A stretch of 64,000 nt of DNA from Methanogenium organophilum (GTDB lineage Archaea; Halobacteriota; Methanomicrobia; Methanomicrobiales; Methanomicrobiaceae): positions 1,364,001 through 1,428,000 of the forward strand of contig NZ_CP113361.1 in NCBI RefSeq assembly GCF_026684035.1, in the 5' to 3' direction. Under the pieces are notes generated by a model. The model ran no database searches. It saw only the letters and a list, made by a program, of their open reading frames with translations, and was not told the origin of the DNA. Below, in pieces: positions 34,542 through 44,377 of the stretch (position 1 is the first letter of the stretch; each line of letters opens with the position of its first letter). Both the position numbers and the translations under genes were made by a program.

Positions 34542-34613
34542 TGGGCCTGATGCGATTCGAACGCATGACCGTCCGGTTATGAGCCGGACGCTCCACCACT
34601 AAGCTACAGGCCC
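34542..34613 (-). tRNA. tRNA with anticodon CAU (Met elongator, or Ile2)
   Basis: The minus strand folds as a full cloverleaf. The acceptor is GGGCCTG with CAGGCCC plus a discriminator A, the D arm GCTT...GAGC, the anticodon stem-loop TCCGG-CTCATAA-CCGGA, the variable loop CGGTC and the T arm ATGCG-TTCGAAT-CGCAT. There is no intron and no encoded CCA. The first pair is G-C, so it is not an initiator of the usual archaeal A-U type. Elongator Met is most likely, but an Ile2 tRNA (with modified C34) has the same anticodon. Confidence 0.92.
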
Positions 34614-34812
34614 GGTGAAATGTGCATATTCTCTATGTCATGAATGGCTAAAAATGTATTGAGAATATATTTGGTTTTTGGGCATTTTGTGGGATGGCAG
34701 ATACGATAATTTCTCTCTCTGGCACCGGAGGGGGACGTAACTCTGCATACTGGTATGAAAATTGGTAGCGGAGGAGGGCGAAGAACCGGTCAGGGTCTAT
34801 ATGCCGCAGGTC

Positions 34813-35829
34813 TCAGGCGTTTATTCCAACAATGTGGTTGATCGTATGTTCACAGATATCGGTGGAGTAGTCCCCGATTCTCCGGAGGGAATCTGCAATA
34901 TATACGAAATGAATCGCGTTTGCCGCATCAAACGAGAGTGCCATGCGGCTGACTTCCCGGCAACGCTTTTCAAGCGGTGTCGTCTGGCCGATAGTTGCAT
35001 TTGCCTTTTCCAGATCACCTGAATGGAACGCCTCCATTGCAGCCCGGAATATCGCCATCGCATCACGTTCTGCACGCTGGATGCCTTCGTAGATACCATT
35101 TTCAATTGCAATATCCGTGAGTTCAACCGCGTTTTTGGCAATCTTTGTGGCATGGTCTGCAATGCGTTCAATAATTTTTGCAATCTGGATATATCCGGAG
35201 GCAGTTGCAACAGGAATATCCATCCGGCGCGAAAGGTTCACATCGGAGAAGATGAGGTTCACCTGCCGGGCGATTAGCCACTGGAGGCGGTCCACATCAT
35301 TGTCCCGTTCTATGACTGAGATTGCAAGGGAACGGTTCTGGTCCCGCAGGGCGGTGATCGCATCCTCGCTCATCTTGTTCACGATGATAGCCATACGGCG
35401 CAGGGTGTTTTCAATTGGCATCTCAGCAGGATTGAGAAGATCTTTGACCCGGATCTCTGTATCTGTTTCCTCAACAATTTCCTGCCCGATGGACATCGCC
35501 GTGAAATTTCTCACCTGCTCAATAATATCTGCGGGGAGGCGGTGTTTGGATCGTATGACAATTTCCGTGTACCCGGTGATATATGCCCCCACGAGTTCCC
35601 GCAGCAGGAGGGTATGATCGGTCCCCGCGTCCGCCATGAACACCTTTTTCCGCTGCAGCTGTACCCCGGTGGTATTCGGGGTGACGAGCAGGGTGCCGTC
35701 GCTCTGAATGATCAGCCCCACGGGGTCATTTTTCTGGATATTTGTTGCATCCACCCATTTCTTAGGGAGAGAGACAATAAATGAGGAACCGCCGCTACGC
35801 TGGACCTTACGGATCTCCATCTCAGCCAT
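34813..35829 (-). CDS. AbrB-PhoU phosphate uptake regulator
   Basis: A 338-residue protein in two parts. The first 45 residues are an AbrB/SpoVT DNA-binding domain (IRKVQRSGGSSFIVSLPKKWVD, then VGLIIQSDGTLLVTP). The rest holds a linker and two PhoU-type three-helix repeats with the metal-binding patterns ERDNDVDRL and IERIADHA, and RRIGDYSTDI at the end. PhoU normally couples transporter state to gene control; here the fusion puts it on DNA, so it is a likely phosphate-responsive regulator of the divergent pst operon. ATG at 35829 is chosen because AbrB begins just after it. A TATA-like AATATATGC lies about 27 bases upstream. Confidence 0.86.
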   Translation of the reverse strand: MAEMEIRKVQRSGGSSFIVSLPKKWVDATNIQKNDPVGLIIQSDGTLLVTPNTTGVQLQRKKVFMADAGTDHTLLLRELVGAYITGYTEIVIRSKHRLPADIIEQVRNFTAMSIGQEIVEETDTEIRVKDLLNPAEMPIENTLRRMAIIVNKMSEDAITALRDQNRSLAISVIERDNDVDRLQWLIARQVNLIFSDVNLSRRMDIPVATASGYIQIAKIIERIADHATKIAKNAVELTDIAIENGIYEGIQRAERDAMAIFRAAMEAFHSGDLEKANATIGQTTPLEKRCREVSRMALSFDAANAIHFVYIADSLRRIGDYSTDICEHTINHIVGINA

Positions 35830-35896
35830 TGTATCAGTATTTATGTGGTCTGCATATATTGTTGTTTCGTCTGTAAGTATATGCAGTATATTTTGT

Positions 35897-35910
35897 ATAT
35901 TCATGAATAT
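35897..35910. promoter_or_regulatory. Palindrome in the pst / AbrB-PhoU divergent promoter
   Basis: ATATTCATGAATAT is a perfect 14-base palindrome between the divergent AbrB-PhoU and pstS genes, about 37 bases before the pstS TATA element (ACTATATAT at 35947-35955). AATATTCG and TATATTCG recur beside it. AbrB domains bind A/T-rich dyads, so it is a candidate operator. Confidence 0.45.
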
Positions 35911-35990
35911 TCGTGTAAGGCTTGTCAGTACAGAATGTCGGTCAATACTATATATTCGTCTCTGCCCCTTTGCTATGGTGAAAACTCATC

Positions 35991-36842
35991 ATGAATATGC
36001 GCTCAAAACCATTCATTGCATTCACACTCGCTGTTGTTCTTCTGGGAACGGCGTTTGTATGCGGATGTACAGACTCCGGCACCGGTCCGGCAGAGACAGA
36101 GACCATCTCCGTGACCGGTTCGACCACCGTCCTTCCGCTTGCACAGCTTACTGCTGAAGCATACATGGACACCCACCCTGAAGCTGACATCCAGATATCC
36201 GGCGGCGGTTCATCCGTTGGTGTAACGGCAGTCGGTGAAGGCACCGCAGACATTGGTATGGCATCACGCGACCTGAAGTCAGAAGAGGTGACGAACTACC
36301 CGGACCTCGTGCAGCATGTCGTGGCAAAGGACGCCATCGCGATCATTGTCCACCCGTCAAACACGGTCTCTGACCTCACAGTCGACCAGATCAAGTCCAT
36401 CTATCTCGGTGATATTACGAACTGGCAGGATGTCGGCGGTCCGGACGAAACGATCGTCGTCGTCGGCCGTGACAGCGCCTCCGGTACCCGCGAGTACTTC
36501 CATGAGTCTGTGATGGACAAGGAAGACTTCACAACAAGTCAGCTTGAGAAGAACTCGAACGGTGCGGTCCGGCAGACCGTCGCACAGACCCCCGGCGCCA
36601 TCGGCTATGTCGGCCTTGGCTACATTGATGCAACCGTGAAGGCTGTGCCTGTCAAAACCGGCAGCGGTATCGTTGATGCCAGCGTTGCGACCGTCATCTC
36701 CGGCGAGTATCCGATTGCACGGGGCCTGAACATGTTCACCGACGGAGAGGCGACCGGCCTTGCTGCCGACTACCTGGCGTTCATCATGAGCCCTGACGGG
36801 CAGGCACTCGTCGCAGAAGAAGGCTTTGTCCCGGTAGCCTGA
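35991..36842 (+). CDS. pstS: Phosphate-binding lipoprotein PstS
   Basis: A 283-residue binding lipoprotein for high-affinity phosphate uptake. The signal peptide ends in a lipobox (VCGC, about residue 26). The phosphate site is seen in VTGSTTVLPLAQ, SGGGSSVG, GMASRDLKSEE and GRDSASGTREYF. It captures phosphate outside the cell and passes it to the PstCA permease, whose gene follows after 39 bases. A TATA element lies about 40 bases before the ATG. It begins MNMRS; the first ATG is used. Confidence 0.93.
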   Translation: MNMRSKPFIAFTLAVVLLGTAFVCGCTDSGTGPAETETISVTGSTTVLPLAQLTAEAYMDTHPEADIQISGGGSSVGVTAVGEGTADIGMASRDLKSEEVTNYPDLVQHVVAKDAIAIIVHPSNTVSDLTVDQIKSIYLGDITNWQDVGGPDETIVVVGRDSASGTREYFHESVMDKEDFTTSQLEKNSNGAVRQTVAQTPGAIGYVGLGYIDATVKAVPVKTGSGIVDASVATVISGEYPIARGLNMFTDGEATGLAADYLAFIMSPDGQALVAEEGFVPVA

Positions 36843-36881
36843 AAGGCGGGGCACCCGTTCCCAATCCTTTTTTGATGCATC

Positions 36882-38840
36882 ATGGAATACGAACAGACTG
36901 TCACCGGTGCTCCCGCGGTATCTGCTGAGCTCGCAGCAGATCGCAGGACATACCTGAAAGAACGCTCAATTCGGTATGTATGGTTCCTGACCGCGGTGTT
37001 TGGTGTCCTCACCGTCTTCTTCATTCTCGCATTCCTCGTGAAAGACGGCATTTTGATCTTTGCAGAAACCACTCCGGCAGAGTTTCTCTTTGGCGCGACC
37101 TGGAACCCGACCGGCGCGATACCGGCGTATGGAACTCTTCCGCTCTGGGTGGGCACCATTCTCGTCACTATCGGTGCAATGGTCATCGCAGCTCCCCTCG
37201 GGATTGCGTGCGCCATCGTCATCGCAGAACTGGCCTCACCCCGTGTGAAGGCTGTCATCAAACCGGCCGTTGAACTCCTCGCGGGTATCCCGTCCGTCGT
37301 GTATGGATTCTTCGGACTCATCGTCCTCACGGACTTCATCCGGGTGAATTTCTCCATCCCTTCGGGCGAGACCTGGCTCGCAGGTTCCATCCTTCTGGGC
37401 ATCATGGCACTCCCTACCATCATCAGTGTCTCGGAGGACGCCATCTCGGCCGTGCCGAAAGAGTACCGGGAAGGGTCCCTTGGGCTTGGGACCACTCGCT
37501 GGCAGACCATCTCTCAGGTCGTCGTCCCTTCCGCCCTCTCCGGCATCACCGCCGCCCTCATCCTTGGCGTCGGGCGGGCGGTCGGCGAGACGATGGCGGT
37601 GCTGATGGTAACAGGCAACGCCCCCATCATCCCCGACCCCATCTATAATATCCTCTCACCCATCCGGACCCTCACGGGCACGCTGGGTATCGAGATGGGA
37701 GAGACTGCCATCGGCAGCGCCCACTACCACGCCCTCTTTGGCGTTGCACTGCTGCTGCTCTTCATCACGCTTGCCGTCAACCTTTCGGCGACGATGTTCC
37801 TCGGGCATATCCACCGGAAACAGACCGGCACCGGCAAGGGTCCCGGCAGACTCTCTCTGGTGCTCGAAGCGCACCGGCGCACCATCCGGTGGGGTGTTGC
37901 AGCCGCTGCATTCCTGCTGGTGGCGCTTATCGTCTCCCCCCTTGTCGCGGTTGTCTTCGCGCTCATCGGCGTGGCATGGCGGTACATCCCGTCCCGCATC
38001 GAGCCGCATCACCAGCAGACCGTGGCATTTGTCCTCCTCTATGGAGCAATTGCCGTTGTGCTCGCAGCGCTTGCAGTAATTCTCGGGTATATCGTCGTAA
38101 ACGGTTTGCCTGCCATCAGCTGGGAGTTTCTGACGACCGCACCCCGGGCGCTCGGTCGCGAAGGGGGCATCCTGCCCGCCATCGTCGGGACGCTCTGCCT
38201 CGTTGCAGGTGCTATTGCAATCGCCCTTCCCATCGGCGTCGGTGCGGCCATCTACCTCATCGAGTACACCCGTGAGAACGTTCTCACCAGGATCATCCGG
38301 ACCGGCGTCGACCTCCTGAACGGCACGCCTTCCATTGTATTCGGGCTGTTTGGTTTCTCCTTCCTCGTTCTCTACCTGAACTTCGGGGTCAGTCTCATTG
38401 CAGGGCAGGTCACCCTCGCCCTGATGGTGCTGCCGACGGTTATCCGGACGACAGAGGAGGCGCTTCGGAGTGTCCCGGATTCCCTGAGACAGGGCAGTCT
38501 CGCCCTCGGTGCTACGCAGTGGCAGACTATCTCGCGTGTGGTTCTCCCGTCTGCGATGCCCGGGATCATCACCGGAGCCATTCTCTCCATCGGGCGTGCC
38601 GCGGGGGAGACGGCGCCCATCATGTTCACCGCGGTCGTCTTCTCAAGCCGGTTCCTGCCCTCGTCCCTCTCTGATCCGGTGATGGCTCTCCCCTATCATC
38701 TCTACATCCTTGCAACCAATGTCCCGGGTGCAGATACGAACCAGTACGGGACCGCACTGGTGCTCATTGCACTGGTAACAGGTATCTATCTCGTTGCAAT
38801 CGCCCTCAGAACGCACTATCAGAAAAGTATCCGGTGGTAA
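36882..38840 (+). CDS. Fused phosphate ABC permease PstC-PstA
   Basis: A 652-residue protein that joins both membrane subunits of the phosphate transporter. The first half (about 25-310) is PstC-like, with [25 protein letters not shown], the EAA loop that contacts PstB. A link of about 60 residues with a hydrophobic segment follows. The second half (about 380-645) is PstA-like, with a second EAA loop [24 protein letters not shown]. Each half has about six helices. In most organisms PstC and PstA are separate proteins. The frame is continuous with no break, and pstB begins 2 bases after its stop. The fusion fixes the subunits one to one. Confidence 0.92.
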   Translation: MEYEQTVTGAPAVSAELAADRRTYLKERSIRYVWFLTAVFGVLTVFFILAFLVKDGILIFAETTPAEFLFGATWNPTGAIPAYGTLPLWVGTILVTIGAMVIAAPLGIACAIVIAELASPRVKAVIKPAVELLAGIPSVVYGFFGLIVLTDFIRVNFSIPSGETWLAGSILLGIMALPTIISVSEDAISAVPKEYREGSLGLGTTRWQTISQVVVPSALSGITAALILGVGRAVGETMAVLMVTGNAPIIPDPIYNILSPIRTLTGTLGIEMGETAIGSAHYHALFGVALLLLFITLAVNLSATMFLGHIHRKQTGTGKGPGRLSLVLEAHRRTIRWGVAAAAFLLVALIVSPLVAVVFALIGVAWRYIPSRIEPHHQQTVAFVLLYGAIAVVLAALAVILGYIVVNGLPAISWEFLTTAPRALGREGGILPAIVGTLCLVAGAIAIALPIGVGAAIYLIEYTRENVLTRIIRTGVDLLNGTPSIVFGLFGFSFLVLYLNFGVSLIAGQVTLALMVLPTVIRTTEEALRSVPDSLRQGSLALGATQWQTISRVVLPSAMPGIITGAILSIGRAAGETAPIMFTAVVFSSRFLPSSLSDPVMALPYHLYILATNVPGADTNQYGTALVLIALVTGIYLVAIALRTHYQKSIRW

Positions 38841-38842
38841 TA

Positions 38843-39604
38843 ATGGACACGTCAACAGTAATTGAAACACAGGGGGTAAACCTGTGGTACGGGAACACCC
38901 AGGCATTGAAAGATGTCACGATTCGTTTTCCGGAACAGACAATAACCGCCCTCATCGGGCCATCGGGATGTGGAAAATCCACACTTCTGCGATGTTTTAA
39001 CCGTATGAATGACCTGATCCCATCCTGCAGAATCGAAGGTGGGATCTCGTATCATGGAACTGACATGTATGCACCGTCCGTTGATCCGGTGCATCTCAGA
39101 AAACGGGTTGGCATGGTATTCCAGCGCCCAAACCCGTTTCCCAAGTCAATTTATGATAACATCACCTACGGCCCGCGGATGCATGGCGTCCGTGACCGGA
39201 AAACACTTGAAAGCATTGTCGAAGAGAGCCTGAAAAAGGCTGCTCTCTGGGATGAGGTAAAAGACCGGCTCACTGCGTCTGCGATGGGTCTCTCCGGTGG
39301 CCAGCAGCAGCGCCTCTGCATCGCCCGCACGCTTGCCGTCAACCCGGATGTCATCTTAATGGACGAGCCCTGTTCGGCACTTGACCCGATTGCAACAGCA
39401 AAGATTGAGTCGCTGATGCAGGAACTCAGGAGCCAGTATACGGTGATCATTGTGACGCATTCCATGCAGCAGGCGGCACGGGTGAGTGACTACACCGGGT
39501 TCATGTACATGGGGGAACTCATCGAGACGGGTGAAACTACAAAGATCTTTGAAAACCCGGAACGCGAACTGACAAACAATTACATTACCGGGAGGTTTGG
39601 ATAA
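38843..39604 (+). CDS. pstB: Phosphate ABC transporter ATPase PstB
   Basis: A 253-residue ATPase that drives phosphate import. Walker A is GPSGCGKST, the Q-loop is [17 protein letters not shown] (the PFPxSIYDN signature is typical of PstB), the ABC signature is LSGGQQQRL and Walker B is [13 protein letters not shown], with [13 protein letters not shown] as H-loop. ATG at 38843 lies 2 bases after the permease stop, with GGTGG upstream; an in-frame GTG at 38834 would overlap the permease. phoU follows immediately. Confidence 0.95.
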   Translation: MDTSTVIETQGVNLWYGNTQALKDVTIRFPEQTITALIGPSGCGKSTLLRCFNRMNDLIPSCRIEGGISYHGTDMYAPSVDPVHLRKRVGMVFQRPNPFPKSIYDNITYGPRMHGVRDRKTLESIVEESLKKAALWDEVKDRLTASAMGLSGGQQQRLCIARTLAVNPDVILMDEPCSALDPIATAKIESLMQELRSQYTVIIVTHSMQQAARVSDYTGFMYMGELIETGETTKIFENPERELTNNYITGRFG

Positions 39605-39605
39605 T

Positions 39606-40259
39606 ATGACACTGGAATCATTTCATGATGAACTGGACGGGATTCATGCCCGTGTGCTGACAATGGCAGAGCATGCCATGGGCATGCTCACGGACGGCAT
39701 GGTGTGCCTCACCTCGCATGATGAGGAACTGGCGAATGATATTATGGACCGAAAAATATGGCTGTCTGAACTGCATGAGGAGATAGAAGAACGGATCGTC
39801 CGTCTCTTTGCGCTGTATCATCCGGTGGCAGAGGATCTCCGGCGGATCATCTGTTACAATGTGATGAACTATTCTCTCTATCGGGTCGGACGGGCGGGAA
39901 AAGGTATTGCAAAGAATGTTCTGACTGCCGAACATGAGAACCCGGGTGTGCCGATGGATAGTCTCAATGTCATGGCCGATATGGTTGTTGAAATGCTTGA
40001 AGATGTCATCACCGCCTTTGGAACATCAACCGTAGTCGATCCTCTGTCATTTGGGAAGCGTGACAGTAAGGTGGATGCAATGCAGGACAGTATCTTCCGG
40101 GAGTGCCTCACCTATATGATGCAGGACCCGCACATGATCCCGGGTGGCATTGAGTGCATCACGGTCGCACGCCATCTTGAACGCTGCGGGGACCATGCCT
40201 GCATCATGGCAGAGAAGTGCTACTTCATGGTGGAAGGCACCCGTGTAGAAATACGATAA
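39606..40259 (+). CDS. phoU: PhoU phosphate-signalling protein
   Basis: A 217-residue all-helical protein made of two PhoU repeats with metal-binding E-x3-D type clusters (NDIMDRKIWLSELHEEIEERI; ARHLERCGDHACIMAEK). It normally binds PstB and restrains phosphate uptake. The start is ATG 39606, 1 base after the pstB stop, with GGAGGT 9 bases upstream inside the pstB end. The window therefore has two PhoU proteins: this plain one and the DNA-binding AbrB-PhoU fusion at 34.8 kb. Confidence 0.92.
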   Translation: MTLESFHDELDGIHARVLTMAEHAMGMLTDGMVCLTSHDEELANDIMDRKIWLSELHEEIEERIVRLFALYHPVAEDLRRIICYNVMNYSLYRVGRAGKGIAKNVLTAEHENPGVPMDSLNVMADMVVEMLEDVITAFGTSTVVDPLSFGKRDSKVDAMQDSIFRECLTYMMQDPHMIPGGIECITVARHLERCGDHACIMAEKCYFMVEGTRVEIR

Positions 40260-40610
40260 CGAAGAAACGAGGTCTCTTTCGAAGAGGATTTTATGTATGG
40301 TATAGGCCGGAAAAAATCGTTCACATTTTGTTCTGACCAAAATTCCGCGTGATGATATCATCACGCGGGAGGCATAACATGGGGTTTTAAAATCTGTCTG
40401 CGTTTACTGGATTTCTGGCCGTAAAATGCAATTCATACTGCGCATAGAACTGAAAATTTCTGTATTGACATTATATGAAAACGAATGTTAGTATATTATT
40501 TTAATACAATTAATTTCAGGAATTATTTATTAGTACAGGTTTCCCTGGAAACAGAATATTTATGGTATCATGAATACCGATATAATTAGACCATGTGGGG
40601 GTAATCAGTA
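40260..40610. other. Intergenic region between phoU and a PAS kinase
   Basis: About 350 bases with A/T-rich runs around 40440-40600. TACCGATATAATTAG near 40575 could serve as promoter for the kinase gene, whose ATG follows GTGGGGG. The first half may hold the pst terminator. No gene or RNA is recognised. Confidence 0.4.
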
Positions 40611-43502
40611 ATGGAGTCCGAATATTCTGGCCATACTATGGGGGAGGGGGCAATCCCTGTAGCAGGTTTTTCTTCCAACGGACAGTTGCTCTTTTCAAAT
40701 GCTGCGTTTCATAGAATTGCAGAGCCAAAAACCGGGGGGGATTTCGGTATGGCCGCAGGAGACGGCAAATCATTTCTTGCTGCAGTTCGTAAGGCGTGCA
40801 ACGGAACCACCTGTTCGCTGCAGGCAGAGCTGGAACCATCTGGTATTATGGCCAGTTTCTCTCTGTTTCCGTCATCAAATGAATCCGGGCCATTTGCACT
40901 GGCAGTAGTGATCCCGGACGAGGGTGGAGGGAGCGTTGGTGCCCGGCATGAGATTGCCGAGGATACGTTCTCCGGAAACGGCGATGAAAGCGTCTTTATC
41001 GCAGACGCAGAGCGGAGAATCCTGGAAGTGAATGAATCCGCCTGCCAGAGATTTGGGTATAGCCGCGAGGAAATGCTCAGTCTCAGGATTGATGACATCA
41101 TCGCACCACGATGTCGTGACGCCACTCCTGCCCGGCACGCTTCTCTCCTGAGAAATGGTGGTGGTTCGTTTGAAAATTTGCATATCACACATGATGGCAG
41201 GGTGTTTCCGGTAGAAGTGTATTCCACGGTAATCCGGTACGAAGGAAAACCAGCCATTCTCTCCATTTCAAAGGCCATTACTGAGGCCAGGATGGGAAAT
41301 CCGGACAATGAAGCACTCCGTGAAATGGAGAAGAAATATCGATCTTTCTTTGACGCGGCACAGGAGGGTTTCATCGTTGCAGATTCTGACGGCGTTGTAT
41401 TGGACATCAATGAACGGTTTGCCACTTTGCTCCGCCAGCCGAAACGTGCGGTAATTGGACATAGTTTCTTTTCTTTTTTTGCACGCACCGGATCATATGA
41501 TCCGGAGTCCCTCATTCGGTCAGTTATTGAAAACGGGTGTGTGCGATTTGAGGGAGAGGTAATATCACCTGTTGGCGGAAACCCGGTGATTGCGATGGAA
41601 TGCTGTCCGATTCTTTTGCAGGGTGAACAGTGTATCCGTATCATTGCCCGGGATACGTCCCGCCCCTCTGATGAAGAGGAACCGATGTGTCCCTCAGGTA
41701 TTTACCTGTCTGCCTTTGATATATCGGGCACCGGCCTTGTGATAGTCGACCGGAATAACCGGATTATCCGTGCAAACCATGAATTTGAACGGATAATAGG
41801 TGCATCTGCTGATGAAATGATGGCCCGGCAATGGATGGACTTTGTTGAAGATCCAACGCTTCTCACGGTTGCAAAGGAGGCAGATATCTCCAGGAAGCAT
41901 GAAGAATTTTGTCTGGAAAACCATGAAATTACCCTCAGAACAAAAAACGGCAACATAGTCCCGTCAGTGCTATCGGTACGCTCAATTCCAGGCACAACCA
42001 TGAACATTGCATCGGTACAGGATATTTCACACCAGTGTGAGACGATCGGGAGACTCTCTGAACACCGGGAGATGTTTGCGCTCCTCTTTTCATCGATGTG
42101 TGAGGCGTTTGTTTTACTGGACGAGGCCTATGAGATCCGGATGTGGAATACTGCAGCCGAAGAGATGTTTGGGTACGCTGAAGACGATGTCACAGGAAAG
42201 AATATCTTTCCTCTCCTCTTTTCCCTTGGACCGGAGGATGGTAAGCGTATCTTCCAGCGGTTCCTTAAACCTGATGCTACTTCTTCCGGCCGCACTCCGG
42301 CAGAACTCTTTCTCAGCACCAAAGAGGGCGGCGCTGTTCATACGGAAGCATCGGTATCCCGGTTTACCCATAAGGGAAATTCCTACCTTCTTCTTATTAT
42401 ACGGGACAATACCGAACGCTATCGGTTTGTCGAATCGCTTACTGAGCGTGAGGAGTTTCTCCGGTTTGCAATCGACGCCGCCCGTGTCGGCATCTGGGAT
42501 TATGATCTGGAAGAAGATGTCTACAGCCTGAGTGAGGATGTATATGCACTGCTCTCACTTGCCGGGCCGCAAATATCCCCGTCCCATGTGTCTTCGGATG
42601 CGTGGCGTGCGATTATGCATCCCGATGATGTTCTCACGGCTGAGAGTGTTAATCTGGCTATAATGAGTGGAACGGTCGCTGATTTGGATTTGGAACTCAG
42701 GCTGAAAACCGCAGGGGGGACGTGGAACTGGTTTGCGCTTGAGGGAAAGGTGATTGAGTATGACAGCACCGGCTGTCCACAGCGGGTGGTGGGCATCATC
42801 CGTGATGTGCAGGATAAAAAACAGGCAGAGTCTGCTATCCGCGAGGCAAACCGGAAACTGAGTCTTTTGGCAGGTGTTACCCGGCATGACATTCTCAATC
42901 AGATTCAGGGTCTGCTCTTCTATTCTGAGGAGATGAAAAGCGGGGAATACACGGTTGATGAGATGGTGGTGATGGCCGGAAAAATAAATGAGATGACAGA
43001 GACCATCAACCGGCAGATCACCCGGACCCGCAATTATGACACCCTTGGTACAGAACCGCCGGAGTGGCAGAATGTTCATTACCTGGCCGATGAAATTGTC
43101 GCTGGCATGGATGATCTCGGTCTTTTGTACCTGAATGAATGTCCAATGGTGGAGATATACGCTGACTTTCTCTTTGCAGAGGTTCTCAGGACCATTGTTG
43201 AGAATTGCACCCAACATGCCGTGGGTGCGACAACATTGACCATACGGTTTGAAGAGACAGATGATGCCGGGCTTATCACCATTGAAGATGATGGGTGTGG
43301 GATCCCCCTAAAAAACAAAGAAATGATATTTTCTCACGGATTCTCAAAGGGGGCAGGTGGAGGGCTCTTTATTGCCCGTGAGATTGCCGGGGTGACCGGC
43401 ATCGAACTCTACGAGACTGGTGAAGTTGGCTCTGGGGCCCGGTTTGCACTTCGCATTCCCAAATCCGGATACCGGTTCACAGACGTGGAAGATGCAGAAT
43501 AG
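40611..43502 (+). CDS. Cytoplasmic multi-PAS sensor histidine kinase
   Basis: A 963-residue sensor without membrane helices. About six PAS-type domains can be traced. The first (about 1-120) is diverged; clear ones begin near residues 130 (ESVFIADAERRILEVNESA), 250, 375, 490 and 625. A phospho-acceptor region of methanogen type (about 745-810) contains GVTRHDILNQIQGLLFYSEEM, where H is the likely phosphorylation site. The ATPase domain has IVENCTQHAVG (N box), IEDDGCGIP (G1) and GAGGGLFIAREI (G2). It is an intracellular sensor of redox, small molecules or light; no response regulator gene is nearby. Confidence 0.88.
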   Translation: MESEYSGHTMGEGAIPVAGFSSNGQLLFSNAAFHRIAEPKTGGDFGMAAGDGKSFLAAVRKACNGTTCSLQAELEPSGIMASFSLFPSSNESGPFALAVVIPDEGGGSVGARHEIAEDTFSGNGDESVFIADAERRILEVNESACQRFGYSREEMLSLRIDDIIAPRCRDATPARHASLLRNGGGSFENLHITHDGRVFPVEVYSTVIRYEGKPAILSISKAITEARMGNPDNEALREMEKKYRSFFDAAQEGFIVADSDGVVLDINERFATLLRQPKRAVIGHSFFSFFARTGSYDPESLIRSVIENGCVRFEGEVISPVGGNPVIAMECCPILLQGEQCIRIIARDTSRPSDEEEPMCPSGIYLSAFDISGTGLVIVDRNNRIIRANHEFERIIGASADEMMARQWMDFVEDPTLLTVAKEADISRKHEEFCLENHEITLRTKNGNIVPSVLSVRSIPGTTMNIASVQDISHQCETIGRLSEHREMFALLFSSMCEAFVLLDEAYEIRMWNTAAEEMFGYAEDDVTGKNIFPLLFSLGPEDGKRIFQRFLKPDATSSGRTPAELFLSTKEGGAVHTEASVSRFTHKGNSYLLLIIRDNTERYRFVESLTEREEFLRFAIDAARVGIWDYDLEEDVYSLSEDVYALLSLAGPQISPSHVSSDAWRAIMHPDDVLTAESVNLAIMSGTVADLDLELRLKTAGGTWNWFALEGKVIEYDSTGCPQRVVGIIRDVQDKKQAESAIREANRKLSLLAGVTRHDILNQIQGLLFYSEEMKSGEYTVDEMVVMAGKINEMTETINRQITRTRNYDTLGTEPPEWQNVHYLADEIVAGMDDLGLLYLNECPMVEIYADFLFAEVLRTIVENCTQHAVGATTLTIRFEETDDAGLITIEDDGCGIPLKNKEMIFSHGFSKGAGGGLFIAREIAGVTGIELYETGEVGSGARFALRIPKSGYRFTDVEDAE

Positions 43503-43626
43503 GACACCGTTATTTACCGGGACTCCTGCATGGATGTACTTCTCCTCTTTTTTGGGGTTGTTTTATTGGTATGCTGGATAAGAGTAGGAAGTGCCGGAAA
43601 ATATCCGGAATCCAGGGGTTTTTTGT

Positions 43627-44367
43627 ATGAATGACAGGAAATGGTTAATCGGTCTGGCTGCTACACTCGTAATTTGCTCGACACTGCTATATTTTATACA
43701 TTATCTGGTGTTTCATGATCTGCACCACATAGGTGTCTTTGCCCTCCATGAACTTGCATTTCTTCCGGTTGAAGTGTTGATTGTCACGCTTGTGATTCAT
43801 CGCCTTCTTGATGAACGGGAAAAAATGCAGAAACTGGAGAAGATGAATATGGTGATCGGGACTTTCTTTTCACGGGTAGGAACGACACTGATCTCCTGTT
43901 TTGCGGCCCATGATCCGAATCTCGAATCTGTCCGTTCAGAACTGATGGTGACAGATGCATGGTCTGAAGAGAATTTTAGTGCGGTTTTGGCCCGGATGAA
44001 GGCGTATGAATATGATATTGATACCTGCACTCTGGACCTTGAACGCCTCCGTGTATTTCTTCTTGACCGTGAGGATTTCCTTGTCCGGATGCTCGAAAAT
44101 CCGGTGCTTCTTGAACATGAGGATTTCACTGAACTCCTTCGGGCCACGTTTCATCTCACCGAAGAGCTGAGCCGTCGGGGGGCGATTGCCGAGTGTCCCC
44201 TCTCTGATATCGCCCATTTGGGAGGAGACGTAAAACGGGTTTATGGCCTCCTGATTCATGAATGGATTGCATACATGCACTACCTGATGAAAAACTATCC
44301 GTATCTCTTCTCGCTTGCCCTGCGTACAAATCCCTTTGATCCAGAGTCGTCTGTCATGGTTACCTGA
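43627..44367 (+). CDS. Small membrane protein with coiled cytoplasmic part
   Basis: A 246-residue protein with two N-terminal membrane helices (about 7-25 and 35-55) and a soluble helical part. The latter opens with HRLLDEREKMQKLEKMNMVIGTFFSRVGTTLI, a segment also seen in Methanomicrobiales proteins next to sensor kinases. No catalytic motif is visible. It may transmit a signal or scaffold the neighbouring sensors. ATG at 43627 is preferred; GTG at 43591 preceded by AGGA is also in frame. Confidence 0.55.
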   Translation: MNDRKWLIGLAATLVICSTLLYFIHYLVFHDLHHIGVFALHELAFLPVEVLIVTLVIHRLLDEREKMQKLEKMNMVIGTFFSRVGTTLISCFAAHDPNLESVRSELMVTDAWSEENFSAVLARMKAYEYDIDTCTLDLERLRVFLLDREDFLVRMLENPVLLEHEDFTELLRATFHLTEELSRRGAIAECPLSDIAHLGGDVKRVYGLLIHEWIAYMHYLMKNYPYLFSLALRTNPFDPESSVMVT

Positions 44368-44377
44368 CCATCTCCCC

